This document shows positions 16,803 to 25,118 of a stretch of 64,000 bases of DNA, in pieces; position 1 is the stretch's first letter, and each line of letters begins with the position of its first letter. A program made the translations under genes and the position numbers. This DNA is from Fastidiosipila sp964627125 (lineage in GTDB: Bacteria; Bacillota; Clostridia; Saccharofermentanales; Fastidiosipilaceae): positions 1 to 64,000 of the forward strand of contig CAZVJQ010000001.1 in the NCBI GenBank assembly GCA_964627125.1, written 5' to 3'. The notes below the pieces were generated by a model, which did no database searches, was not told where the DNA came from, and saw only the letters and a list, made by a program, of their open reading frames with translations.

Positions 16803-16900
16803 AGATGCCTCCTGATATTCTCTATAGTATTTTAACAAATATCAAGATTTTCTTCTCTATCATTCAGTCTGGTATCAATCTTACTTAATGTTATAACTTA

Positions 16901-16933
16901 TAAAATACAAAAGCTTCAAGAAATTCTTGAAGC
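16901..16933 (-). terminator. Terminator of the YdjGHI-like operon
   Basis: On the minus strand GCTTCAAG pairs with CTTGAAGC around five bases, followed by TTTTGTATTTT. Confidence 0.75.
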
Positions 16934-16960
16934 CTTGAAAATAATAAATTTCAATATGAA

Positions 16961-17854
16961 CTAGAACTTACGTCCTCCACCACCAGAGCTTCGGCCACCA
17001 CCAGTTCTATGAGTTGTACTTCTACCTGATGAGCCTCCACCACCTGAACTTGTGGTTCTTACGATAGGTGTAACTACTCTTCTAGTATTCACAATATTAT
17101 CTTGGAAAATACTATATTCTGCTATAGCTTCTTTAGAGAAATTATAAACTGGTTTTTCTTCAATAGCATCATAATCGCCTCTAATTTTACGCTTATGACT
17201 AGATGAGGATATCCATGCGGCTATTGCAGCTACTATTGATGATGCTCCAAGCCCTAATCCAATTTGTGAAGCTCCTAGATTTTTCTCTTCATCTCTGAAT
17301 TGGTTAGATGGAGGTCCTTGGGCAATATAAGATTCTGTCCTCGCTAGACCAATATTTAACGCACTGTAATAATTACCATCTACCATTGGGTTATACATAT
17401 CATCTAAAACATTTTCAATTCTCTGGTCTGTCATAGCATCAATTACATATCCGAATGTTCCTATGTAATAAAATCTATCTGCTGGATCAACACTAATCAA
17501 TAAATAAAATCCATCTTCAACACCTTCTCTATCGAGAATTTGCTCAAACTTAGGGTCACCAAAATCTCTATCTCTTAAGCCATTAACATTAGGAGTAGTA
17601 TATATAGCAATAGCTAAGTCTCTATCCAAGCCTTCAATTATAGATAGCATCTCATTTTCTAAATTTACTCTTTGATCTGGTGTAAGTATATTTGCTTCAT
17701 CTTCTACAAGAATTATATTTTCACTAGATGATTGTGCACTCTCATTAGCTTCAATAGTAGATTTAAAAGCATATGCTGACAAGGTAAAGATAACTACAGC
17801 AATTGTAATTCTTACTAATCTAATAAATTGTCTTCTTGAAAGATTTAAAATCAT
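16961..17854 (-). CDS. TPM-domain membrane protein, YdjH-like
   Basis: About 297 residues. N-terminal membrane segment (FIRLVRITIAVVIFTLSAYAF), then an extracytoplasmic TPM domain (about 45-180) with the family stretches VEDEANILTPDQRVNLEN, LAIAIYTTPNVNG and FYYIGTFGYVIDAMTDQR, a second membrane segment (IGLGLGASSIVAAIAAWISS), a cytoplasmic linker and a Gly/Ser/Arg-rich C-terminal tail. ATG 17854 with AGAGG ten bases upstream is preferred over TTG 17881. It follows a zinc-ribbon membrane protein and an SPFH protein in the order seen for ydjG, ydjH and ydjI of Bacillus subtilis, though here the SPFH gene comes first. The tail may be an assembly or anchoring region. Confidence 0.8.
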   Translation of the reverse strand: MILNLSRRQFIRLVRITIAVVIFTLSAYAFKSTIEANESAQSSSENIILVEDEANILTPDQRVNLENEMLSIIEGLDRDLAIAIYTTPNVNGLRDRDFGDPKFEQILDREGVEDGFYLLISVDPADRFYYIGTFGYVIDAMTDQRIENVLDDMYNPMVDGNYYSALNIGLARTESYIAQGPPSNQFRDEEKNLGASQIGLGLGASSIVAAIAAWISSSSHKRKIRGDYDAIEEKPVYNFSKEAIAEYSIFQDNIVNTRRVVTPIVRTTSSGGGGSSGRSTTHRTGGGRSSGGGGRKF

Positions 17855-17896
17855 TTGCCTAGTCCTCTCTATTCTGGTCAAAATAGAATTGCTTCA

Positions 17897-19009
17897 CTAC
17901 ATTAAATACCACCATAAGAATAAAACTAATAAAACTATTATAAATGCAGCAATACCAGTTGTAAGAGCTACTCTTCTAGCAGCAGCATTTAACTTACTTT
18001 CAACAATTGGTAATTCACCACTTGTCTTACCGCTATCACCATTAACTGCAAATACATAGATTTTGCCATTGTAGTTGTAAGTTAATACCCAAACAGGCAA
18101 CAATACATATCTAGTATCCTTCTCTCTTTGAGCGAAGTTCTTTTCTAATGTTTTCAAAGAACCAGTAAATTCAAATGATCTACTTAATATTGCATCTGAA
18201 TAAGCTTCAGCCATTCTTTTTAATTCATTTGTTCCAGCATCTTCAGGAACTGTATAACTCTCAGCGAAGAAACCAGATAACAATGGCATTGAGAACAATT
18301 GTATTTTTTCACTATCAAATGGCTCTATACCGTTAAGTAGATTGATATCAATTTTAGAACTTGCGGCTAAGTTAACATCTGTTATTTGGAATGTACCTCT
18401 TCTATGATGCTGATAATCGCTAGTTTCTGTAATTCTATAATTAAAGTTTGATGTAGTTACTGATCTACTTGATTGACCAACAAAATTAACATCTACATCA
18501 CTATCTAGATACCAATACGGAATATAGATACCTGTCATTTTCTCAATATGACTCTCAGACCTAAAATCATCTGGTATGAATTTCTTATTCTCAGTCCATT
18601 GCAAGAATTTTTGCTTAGCAACTTCCTCACTGATAGAAAATGGAATTATTTCATCTGGTCTATCATCACCAAACATTCTAGATTCTATGATTACTGGACT
18701 GTGGCAGTAATAGCAAAAAGTAGCAGTAGTAGTATCTGTTGTAACTACTTGTGCACCACAGCTATTACAATTATAAGTATGAACTACTTCATCACTAGCT
18801 CTGGCATTCGCCTCTTTACTTGCAGCATTTTTAATTCTAGCTTCTTCTTTTTGTTGTCTTAAACGATCATACTCATCCATCTCTTGTTGAGTAAATTTAG
18901 ACATACAATATTCGCATGCGAATAGTCCTAACTCGGCACTGAAACTAATTCCTGCACCACAGTTAGGACATTTATATCCTAAAACTCCGCTAGATGTTTG
19001 TTTTTGCAT
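17897..19009 (-). CDS. Double zinc-ribbon membrane protein, YdjG-like
   Basis: 370 residues. Two N-terminal zinc ribbons: CPNC...CEYC (about 14-37) and CNSC...CYYC (about 79-100). A conserved middle part follows (PFSISEEVAKQKFLQW, GIYIPYWYLD, a beta-rich core). One C-terminal membrane span (TGIAAFIIVLLVLFLWWYLM) ends the chain, so the ribbons face the cytoplasm. Proteins of this build are often misannotated as helicase PriA or TFIIB-like. In B. subtilis the YdjG/YdjH/YdjI proteins form a membrane complex reported to recruit PspA. No pspA gene is seen next to this copy. It starts 12 bases after the SPFH gene and shares its operon. Confidence 0.85.
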   Translation of the reverse strand: MQKQTSSGVLGYKCPNCGAGISFSAELGLFACEYCMSKFTQQEMDEYDRLRQQKEEARIKNAASKEANARASDEVVHTYNCNSCGAQVVTTDTTTATFCYYCHSPVIIESRMFGDDRPDEIIPFSISEEVAKQKFLQWTENKKFIPDDFRSESHIEKMTGIYIPYWYLDSDVDVNFVGQSSRSVTTSNFNYRITETSDYQHHRRGTFQITDVNLAASSKIDINLLNGIEPFDSEKIQLFSMPLLSGFFAESYTVPEDAGTNELKRMAEAYSDAILSRSFEFTGSLKTLEKNFAQREKDTRYVLLPVWVLTYNYNGKIYVFAVNGDSGKTSGELPIVESKLNAAARRVALTTGIAAFIIVLLVLFLWWYLM

Positions 19010-19021
19010 AACTTAACTCTT

Positions 19022-20206
19022 CTAGTTTAATTTATGTCCACAGTTAGGACAGAAGTTTGCTGTTACACCTGATAAATTATTTCCACAGTTTGGACAGAAG
19101 TTTAACTTACCACCGCCACCTGAGCCTTGGTCATTTCCTTGGTTGTTACCTTGGTTATTTTGATTTTGGTTATTACCTTGGTTTTGTTGAGCTTGTTGTT
19201 GCTGTTGTAATTGATTTAGGTTGAAGTTAGAGCTACTTTGTGAGAATCCACCAGCACCTTGCATACCAATACCCATTCCTAAGAATGCTTGACCAGCACC
19301 ACCTTCATTAGAACCTGCATCCTCAAGACCACGAGCAATAGCTGTTTGTACATATGTTTCACGTAGGTTTGGATCTGTTGCATACATACCAACTTGAGTT
19401 CTTTCGTCGATTAACTCTCTTGATCTTTCATCGTAGTCTAATCCTGCAATTGAAACACTCTGAATTGAAATACCACGTCTATTAGTCCAAACATCATCAA
19501 GTGCATCTGACATGTAGTTTGCTAAATTTACTCTATTACTATTTAAGAATGAAATTCTCTCACCTTCAGCAGAAAGTTTATTAATTGCTGTTGCTAGAGC
19601 TGTGATAAATTCTTCTACATATAATTTACTAAAATCACCAATATCAAATCTATCATCATCTTTACTTAATACTTCGTCATATAGTCTTAGTGGTTCAGTT
19701 ACCTTAATTGAGAATGAACCATGTACTCTTATAAATAGCTCAGCATTATAGAAATTATCCCAATATTGAATTGGAGTTGGACTACCAAATTTAATATCTG
19801 TAATCTCTTGTAAGTTAACAAATACTGCCTCTTGACGGTTTGATGGAACACCACCATATCTTATACGGTCGAAGGTTTCGGCCATTGCCTTACCAAACTC
19901 ACCACCGAATAATGAAGGTGTAGATGAATTATCTACTATGTATTCACCATCTGCTACTGTATAGTCAATAACGCTACCATTCTCAATTAGGATTAAGCAT
20001 TGGTTTCTTCCAACATGTATCTTAGATCCATTAGAAATTAGATTATCTGTAGATTTTGTATTACTACTTCTGTCGCTATCTGCACGGTATTTTACACCCT
20101 TGACCATAAGTGTTTTATTATTTAAATCATCAGCTCTGACGACCTCTAACCACTGATCAGCTAACCCACCACCTATTGCGCCAACGGCTGCCTTAATTAA
20201 TCCCAT
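19022..20206 (-). CDS. SPFH-domain protein with C-terminal zinc ribbon, YdjI-like
   Basis: 394 residues. The SPFH/band-7 core spans about 20-290 (family stretches WLEVVRADDL, DYTVADGEYIVDNSS, IQYWDNFYNAELFIRVHGSF). A Gln/Asn/Gly-rich linker (about 320-365) leads to a ribbon with two CPNCG knuckles at the end. No signal peptide or obvious membrane span, so membrane contact probably depends on its partners, the two membrane proteins encoded next. AGGAGG eight bases upstream supports the ATG. It leads the operon. By analogy with B. subtilis YdjI it may organise a membrane-stress complex, which is inference. Confidence 0.88.
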   Translation of the reverse strand: MGLIKAAVGAIGGGLADQWLEVVRADDLNNKTLMVKGVKYRADSDRSSNTKSTDNLISNGSKIHVGRNQCLILIENGSVIDYTVADGEYIVDNSSTPSLFGGEFGKAMAETFDRIRYGGVPSNRQEAVFVNLQEITDIKFGSPTPIQYWDNFYNAELFIRVHGSFSIKVTEPLRLYDEVLSKDDDRFDIGDFSKLYVEEFITALATAINKLSAEGERISFLNSNRVNLANYMSDALDDVWTNRRGISIQSVSIAGLDYDERSRELIDERTQVGMYATDPNLRETYVQTAIARGLEDAGSNEGGAGQAFLGMGIGMQGAGGFSQSSSNFNLNQLQQQQQAQQNQGNNQNQNNQGNNQGNDQGSGGGGKLNFCPNCGNNLSGVTANFCPNCGHKLN

Positions 20207-20389
20207 ATTAATGCCCTCCTATTTATAAGACAATTTAATTTATTATCTATTATTCATTCTACTACAAAACTCTATCCACTACTATTTCTAAGCAGTAAAT
20301 ATATAGCTCTATTTTAAAAATTTCTATTAAGTTTTAATGCAAAAATAACTCACATTTTTACTCAATTACACACAAAACAATGAATCTAA

Positions 20390-21199
20390 CTAATAAGCAT
20401 TTAACCATGAGCATGCTAAATCAAACCATGTAGCTACTCTCTTATTTATCTGATGCTCAAACACTGCACTAGTCTCATTAGCTAAACTTAGACCATGCCC
20501 ACCCTTACTATAACAATGTACTTCTATAGGAACATTATTCTCGCTAAGCTTATTTGCATATCTAAATGTATTTGTAGCAGGAATAGTTCTATCGTCCATT
20601 GTAGTCCAAAGGAATGTTGGAGGTGTTTTCTCACTAATAGTATTTAAAGGCTCTTGCTTAAATAATTCTAGCCTCTTCATTGCTAACTTAGCAGCATCCT
20701 CATCATATCTACTTATATCTTTACCATCTATATCAGATTGGAAGTCTTCAAAATAGTCTGGACTATAACCTACAGCCGCATAGGATAAAATTGCTCTATC
20801 TATCCTGTCAGTAAATTTATTACTTGCCCAAGCAGCTAAATGCCCACCTGCAGAAAATCCCATTACATAAATTTTCTCTGTGTCGATTCTATGCTCTTTT
20901 GCTCTATCTTGAATGATGTCTAAACTCTGTTCAACTTCTTCTAGCAAGCGATCCATAGTTATTGTTAAATCTTCTTGGAGAGTTGTATATTTTAGAACTG
21001 CTGCATGCATATTATTTGAATTAGATCTTAATGCAACCGCTTGCCCTTCTCTCTTAGAAACATAAGCATAACCACCTCCAGGCATTATTAACACCAACGG
21101 CAATTTATTGTGTTTGTCCAAAGTCGGAGTGTCGTATGGATTATCCAATAGATAAAGCTCTAAATAAGCATTATCATTTATTTTTACTTTCTCTTGCAT
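20390..21199 (-). CDS. Alpha/beta-hydrolase, acetyl-esterase type
   Basis: 269-residue hydrolase of the BD-FAE/acetylxylan-esterase-like group. Visible marks: the oxyanion-hole segment MPGGGY (about 39-44), the nucleophile elbow GFSAGG with S116, an acid in TTMDDRTIP and the catalytic histidine in KGGHGLSLA. No signal peptide, so it acts inside the cell on imported, acetylated or otherwise esterified sugars or small compounds. The substrate is unknown. AAGGAGG lies seven bases before the ATG. Monocistronic, divergent from the purine permease. Confidence 0.88.
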   Translation of the reverse strand: MQEKVKINDNAYLELYLLDNPYDTPTLDKHNKLPLVLIMPGGGYAYVSKREGQAVALRSNSNNMHAAVLKYTTLQEDLTITMDRLLEEVEQSLDIIQDRAKEHRIDTEKIYVMGFSAGGHLAAWASNKFTDRIDRAILSYAAVGYSPDYFEDFQSDIDGKDISRYDEDAAKLAMKRLELFKQEPLNTISEKTPPTFLWTTMDDRTIPATNTFRYANKLSENNVPIEVHCYSKGGHGLSLANETSAVFEHQINKRVATWFDLACSWLNAY

Positions 21200-21434
21200 T
21201 CTTTAACCTCCTTTTCGATATAAAGAATTGGCTAATATTATTAACTGTTACCATTTTAATCTATTTAACTACTTTCTACTAATATTTCATTATTTTTTCA
21301 AACAATTTATACAAACATATAGCATGTTGTAACCTCAAAGAGCATGCAATTAGCGTATTAGTAGCCATATTGCAAATAACTTTTAACAATTACTTAGACC
21401 ACTGTGTCTAATTCACAAAATTGCTTTTAATATA

Positions 21435-21463
21435 TTGTAAACGCCGATAAAATTAGGTATGAT
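21435..21463 (+). promoter_or_regulatory. Promoter of the purine permease gene
   Basis: TTGTAA (21435-21440), a 17-bp spacer and TATGAT (21458-21463), about 32 bp before the ATG. No purine riboswitch fold is visible between esterase and permease. Confidence 0.6.
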
Positions 21464-21494
21464 AACCATATTCTTAACAAGGAGTTAACAATAG

Positions 21495-22880
21495 ATGGAA
21501 AAGTTTTTCAAGCTAAAACACTACGGTACTAATGTTTCTACAGAAGTACTAGCAGGTTTAACTACATTCTTTGCAATGAGTTACGTTCTTATCGTGAATC
21601 CGAATATCTTAAGCGGATCAGGCATGCCATGGGGGGGTGTGTACTTAGCCACAATTATTGCCACAGCAATTGGTACTTTAATCATGGCTCTTTACGCAAA
21701 CGTTCCATACGCAGTAGCGCCAGGTATGGGTCTTAACAGTTTCTTCTTATCGATAACATTAAGTCCTATCTTAGGTTTCTCTTGGCAAGAAGCTCTAGCA
21801 ATAGTCTTCATTTGTGGATTAATTAATATTTTAATTACAGTCACAAATATCCGTAAAGCTATTATTAAAGCTATCCCAGAGAGTCTACAGTACGCAATCG
21901 GTGGTGGTATCGGTATTTTCGTTGCTTACCTAGGTTTAATCAATGGAGGAATTTTAATAAATGTTCCAGCAGATGCAGAAGGCTCAATCGCTTTATTACC
22001 AGCACTTGCAACATTTAACAGTCCTCTAGTTTGGGTAGCGTTAATCGGTATCGTATTAACAATTATCTTAGTTGTTAATAATGTAAAAGGTGCAATTTTA
22101 ATAGGTATTTTTGCAACAGCAGTAGTTGGAATTCCATTTGGAGTTACTGACATTAACGCAGGTAGCGTTGTAGAAATAGGTGAAGCATTTGATGGTTTAG
22201 GTGTTACATTCGGTTCTATCTTCTCATCTGAAGGGCTACCTTCATTATTCACAGATATTACCATGCTTCCATTAGTTCTTGTAACAATCTTCTCCTTTAG
22301 TATGGCTGACGTATTCGATACTATCGGTACATTTATTGGAACAGGTCGTACAGCAGGTATCTTCTCAGATGAAGAAATAGAAAAAATGCAAAATTCAACA
22401 GGTTTTGATACTCGCCTGGACAAAGCAATGGTAGCCGACTCTGTCGCTACTTCAATTGGTGCAGTCCTAGGTACTTCAAACACAACAACATACGTAGAAT
22501 CAACAGCAGGTATAGGTGTTGGTGGTAGAACAGGTCTAACTTCAGTAGTTACAGCTATTATGTTTATCCTATGTATCTTCTTCTCACCTATCGTTAGTGT
22601 TATTCCAGGAGTTGCTACAGCACCTGCATTAATCATTGTTGGTGTAATGATGATGAGTAACTTCTCTAAGATTGATTGGGGTAACATCGATGAAGCTATT
22701 CCAGCATTCTTTGCAAGTATCTTCATGGGTCTAAGCTACTCAATCTCAGATGGTATTGCATTTGGATTTATCTCATACATAATCGTAAAATTAGCAAGAA
22801 GAAAATGGAAAGAAATTAACCCAGTGTTAGCTATTTCTACCCTACTATTTGTTGCTTACTTCGTGTTACTAGCAATATAG
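21495..22880 (+). CDS. Guanine/hypoxanthine permease, AzgA-like NCS2 family
   Basis: Proton-coupled importer of purine bases in the cytoplasmic membrane. 461 residues with about 12-14 hydrophobic segments. Family stretches: GLTTFFAMSYVLIVNP near the N-terminus, APGMGLNSFF, the IGGGIGIFVAYLGL loop, SFSMADVFDTIGTFIG and GTSNTTTYVESTAGI. It is the AzgA/PbuG/PbuO-type branch. AAGGAG ten bases upstream supports the start. A single gene with its own promoter and terminator. Together with apt (53104) it indicates purine-base salvage. Confidence 0.93.
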   Translation: MEKFFKLKHYGTNVSTEVLAGLTTFFAMSYVLIVNPNILSGSGMPWGGVYLATIIATAIGTLIMALYANVPYAVAPGMGLNSFFLSITLSPILGFSWQEALAIVFICGLINILITVTNIRKAIIKAIPESLQYAIGGGIGIFVAYLGLINGGILINVPADAEGSIALLPALATFNSPLVWVALIGIVLTIILVVNNVKGAILIGIFATAVVGIPFGVTDINAGSVVEIGEAFDGLGVTFGSIFSSEGLPSLFTDITMLPLVLVTIFSFSMADVFDTIGTFIGTGRTAGIFSDEEIEKMQNSTGFDTRLDKAMVADSVATSIGAVLGTSNTTTYVESTAGIGVGGRTGLTSVVTAIMFILCIFFSPIVSVIPGVATAPALIIVGVMMMSNFSKIDWGNIDEAIPAFFASIFMGLSYSISDGIAFGFISYIIVKLARRKWKEINPVLAISTLLFVAYFVLLAI

Positions 22881-22908
22881 TTTTAAGTAATATTTAAATA
22901 TTGAATCT

Positions 22909-22942
22909 AAGAGGTGTTTCTAAACTGAAACACCTCTTTTTT
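22909..22942 (+). terminator. Purine permease terminator
   Basis: AAGAGGTGTTTC pairs with GAAACACCTCTT around six bases, followed by a T run. Strong. Confidence 0.92.
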
Positions 22943-22952
22943 GCTTCTACGT

Positions 22953-22968
22953 TATAATTGATTTCATG
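22953..22968 (+). promoter_or_regulatory. -10 element placing transcription start at the ATG (leaderless)
   Basis: TATAAT (22953-22958) ends seven bases before the ATG at 22966, and there is no Shine-Dalgarno sequence. Transcription from this element would begin at or next to the A of the ATG. No clear -35 is seen. Confidence 0.45.
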
Positions 22969-24228
22969 AGTAATTTAAGTAAAGATTTTCACGATTTCAA
23001 ACAACTATACGACTACTATCCTTATAGAAAAGAAGCAGAGACAACTGTCAGATTTTCTGAAGAATTATCTCAGGCTGATGAAGCTTCCTCTGCTCTTTTT
23101 AGAATAGCCACTGATGAAACTATCTTCTACCCTGAAGGAGGCGGACAACCTGGAGATACCGGCGAATTCATTCTAGATGATGGTAGTAGTATTAATATAT
23201 TAGATACAAGATACGAGCTCGTAGATGATGAAGCTATAATTTTCCACTATGCGAGTGAACCTCTTCCTGAGGGTAGTAAAATACTACAAAAAATTGACTG
23301 GGAAAGACGCTTCACTCACATGCAACAGCATAGTTCAGAGCATATTTTAAGTGGTTTAGTTCACAATAAATATGGGTATATGAACGTCGGCTTTCACCTA
23401 GGTAGAGAAGCTACAACTATTGATTTTAGTGGACCATTGAACTATGAAGAAATGCAAGAAATTGTTGCTGAAGCAAATAGACTTATTTGGAAGAATAACA
23501 CTATTACAGCTACTGTTTACACTGCACAAGAAGCTAGAGAGATTGAATATAGATCTAAAATTGAACTAGATAATCTTGTTAGACTAATTGATATTCCAGG
23601 TGCTGATTTATGTGCTTGCTGCGGTACCCATGTTAAGGCTACAGGAGATGTAGGTCTGATTGTCTGCACCAGTGTTGAATCTTATAAATCAGGTACTAGG
23701 ATCACCATGCTTGCTGGAACAAGAGCATTTAAGCATGTAAGAGCAGATCAAGAAGTAATCAATGAGTTAAAAATTCAACTTAACTCCCCTACTGAAGAAC
23801 TTAATGAAGCAGTAGATAGATTATCCAGTAAGATAAATGAACTTGAAGCTCTCAATGAGAATACAGCAAATTCAATTTGGAATAAGACTATAAGTAAATT
23901 GAACCCTACAAGCTTATTAGTTCTTGATGAAGAGATTTTCACTCCTAAAATAATTAAGCGCTTATTCAAGAACATTCCTGAAGATAAAACTACTTTATTA
24001 GTACTTAAAGAAAATGAGAATAGCTTTAATTTCTATTTATATGAAAATATGGAAAAATATAATTCAGCTGCGAGTGCTTTTACCTTATTAAAGGCTAAGT
24101 ACAATGCTCGTGGTGGTGGAAGTTCTGATTTAACTCAAGGACAAATACCAAGAGATAATATCCCTTCGATGAAGATTTTCCCAGATACTTTAGCGAGAGA
24201 ATTAAATTTAGATTTAGCAAGGATATAA
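22966..24228 (+). CDS. Alanyl-tRNA editing protein (AlaX, long form with DHHA1-like end)
   Basis: Removes serine or glycine wrongly attached to tRNA-Ala. 420 residues. The N-terminal part has the FYPEGGGQPGDTG stretch shared with AlaRS. The editing core has the zinc ligands HSSEH (about 125-129) and CCGTH (C-x3-H, about 218-222), plus GFHLG and TIDF. A coiled middle leads to a DHHA1-like C-terminus (ARGGGSSDLTQGQ). It is a stand-alone AlaX-L type. No ribosome binding site precedes the ATG, and a -10 box sits seven bases upstream. The MetF-like gene follows after six bases. Confidence 0.88.
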   Translation: MSNLSKDFHDFKQLYDYYPYRKEAETTVRFSEELSQADEASSALFRIATDETIFYPEGGGQPGDTGEFILDDGSSINILDTRYELVDDEAIIFHYASEPLPEGSKILQKIDWERRFTHMQQHSSEHILSGLVHNKYGYMNVGFHLGREATTIDFSGPLNYEEMQEIVAEANRLIWKNNTITATVYTAQEAREIEYRSKIELDNLVRLIDIPGADLCACCGTHVKATGDVGLIVCTSVESYKSGTRITMLAGTRAFKHVRADQEVINELKIQLNSPTEELNEAVDRLSSKINELEALNENTANSIWNKTISKLNPTSLLVLDEEIFTPKIIKRLFKNIPEDKTTLLVLKENENSFNFYLYENMEKYNSAASAFTLLKAKYNARGGGSSDLTQGQIPRDNIPSMKIFPDTLARELNLDLARI

Positions 24229-24234
24229 TGAAAA

Positions 24235-25044
24235 ATGCCGCAAGATAAAACTATTGCAGTAGAGCTTAGCACTCCTCTAACCGATATGGAATTTGCTGAG
24301 TTAATTAATACTGTTAAGGAGCTAAAGGAGCATGGTGTTAAGTTACTAACTTTGCCTGATAATCCTTTGGGCAAATCTCATATTGATAGCTCTATGCTAG
24401 CTGCTTTTATTAAGACTGAGTTTGATTTAGATGTGATAACTCACATTAATGCTAGAGACAGAAACTTGCTTGCTATAGAAGCTCTCTTGCTAGGATTATC
24501 CAGTTTTGAACTGGATAAGGTTTTGTTAATTAAGGGAGATAATGTTAATTCTCAATATAAATTCAATGAGGACTTAACTACTTTAGATTTAATCTCTCAT
24601 GTCAACACACTTGAAGACACAGAAAAATTTTCAAGAAGCTTCAATATATTCTCAGCACTAAATACAAGTTCTAAGAGTTTCAAAGATGAACTAAAATATG
24701 CTGATAAGAAAATTGCAGCCGGCACTAAATCATTTATGACTCAAATACTCTTCTCAGATGAGCAGTTTGAGAATTTAAAACATGCAAGAGAATACTTTAA
24801 ACCAGAATACAAATTACTAGCAGGCATCTTCCCTCTACTAAATAAAGAGCATGCCTTACACTTAAATCAAAATGCAAAAGGTATAGATATACCAGAAAAT
24901 ATAATTTCTAATTTTGACTCAATGAGCCCTGTAGATCTAGCGATTGGACAGGTTGAAAGGGTTTTGGCCATAGCTGATGGCATCTACCTCGTAATCCCCA
25001 AACATGGTCTAGGATTGACCCTAGATATTCTTAAGAATATATAA
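24235..25044 (+). CDS. Methylenetetrahydrofolate reductase-like protein
   Basis: 269 residues, TIM-barrel fold resembling MetF: AVELSTP at the N-terminus carries a glutamate in the place of the catalytic Glu (FEFFPP in Escherichia coli), then VITHINARDRN, LLLGLSSFELDKVLLIKGD, FMTQILFSDEQFENL and LLAGIFPLLNKEHALHL. These correspond to the folate- and FAD-binding elements of MTHFR, but the match is loose. It would supply 5-methyl-THF for methionine synthesis, and a core-MetE-like protein is encoded at 60873. It is co-transcribed with alaX. A nearer ATG at 24229 reads into a stop, so 24235 is used. Confidence 0.7.
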   Translation: MPQDKTIAVELSTPLTDMEFAELINTVKELKEHGVKLLTLPDNPLGKSHIDSSMLAAFIKTEFDLDVITHINARDRNLLAIEALLLGLSSFELDKVLLIKGDNVNSQYKFNEDLTTLDLISHVNTLEDTEKFSRSFNIFSALNTSSKSFKDELKYADKKIAAGTKSFMTQILFSDEQFENLKHAREYFKPEYKLLAGIFPLLNKEHALHLNQNAKGIDIPENIISNFDSMSPVDLAIGQVERVLAIADGIYLVIPKHGLGLTLDILKNI

Positions 25045-25048
25045 AAAA

Positions 25049-25085
25049 ATCCTTCGATTAATTGTAAAACAATCTTTCGAAGGAT
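25049..25085 (-). terminator. Terminator of the PPi-PFK gene, bidirectional
   Basis: ATCCTTCGA (25049-25057) pairs with TCGAAGGAT (25077-25085). The minus-strand T run is seven long. The plus-strand tail AAATTTT also permits termination of the MetF-like gene. Confidence 0.85.
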
Positions 25086-25118
25086 AAATTTTATCTATTT
25101 AATAAACTATAGTTTAAA

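Noticed and set aside
21200..21494. Purine riboswitch before the permease
   Set aside because: The conserved loop sequences of the purine aptamer are not present; only an ordinary promoter is seen.
21926..22726. 266-codon minus-strand frame inside the purine permease gene
   Set aside because: Antisense shadow of a strongly conserved membrane transporter; its peptide is rich in Ile, Pro and Thr with no domain.
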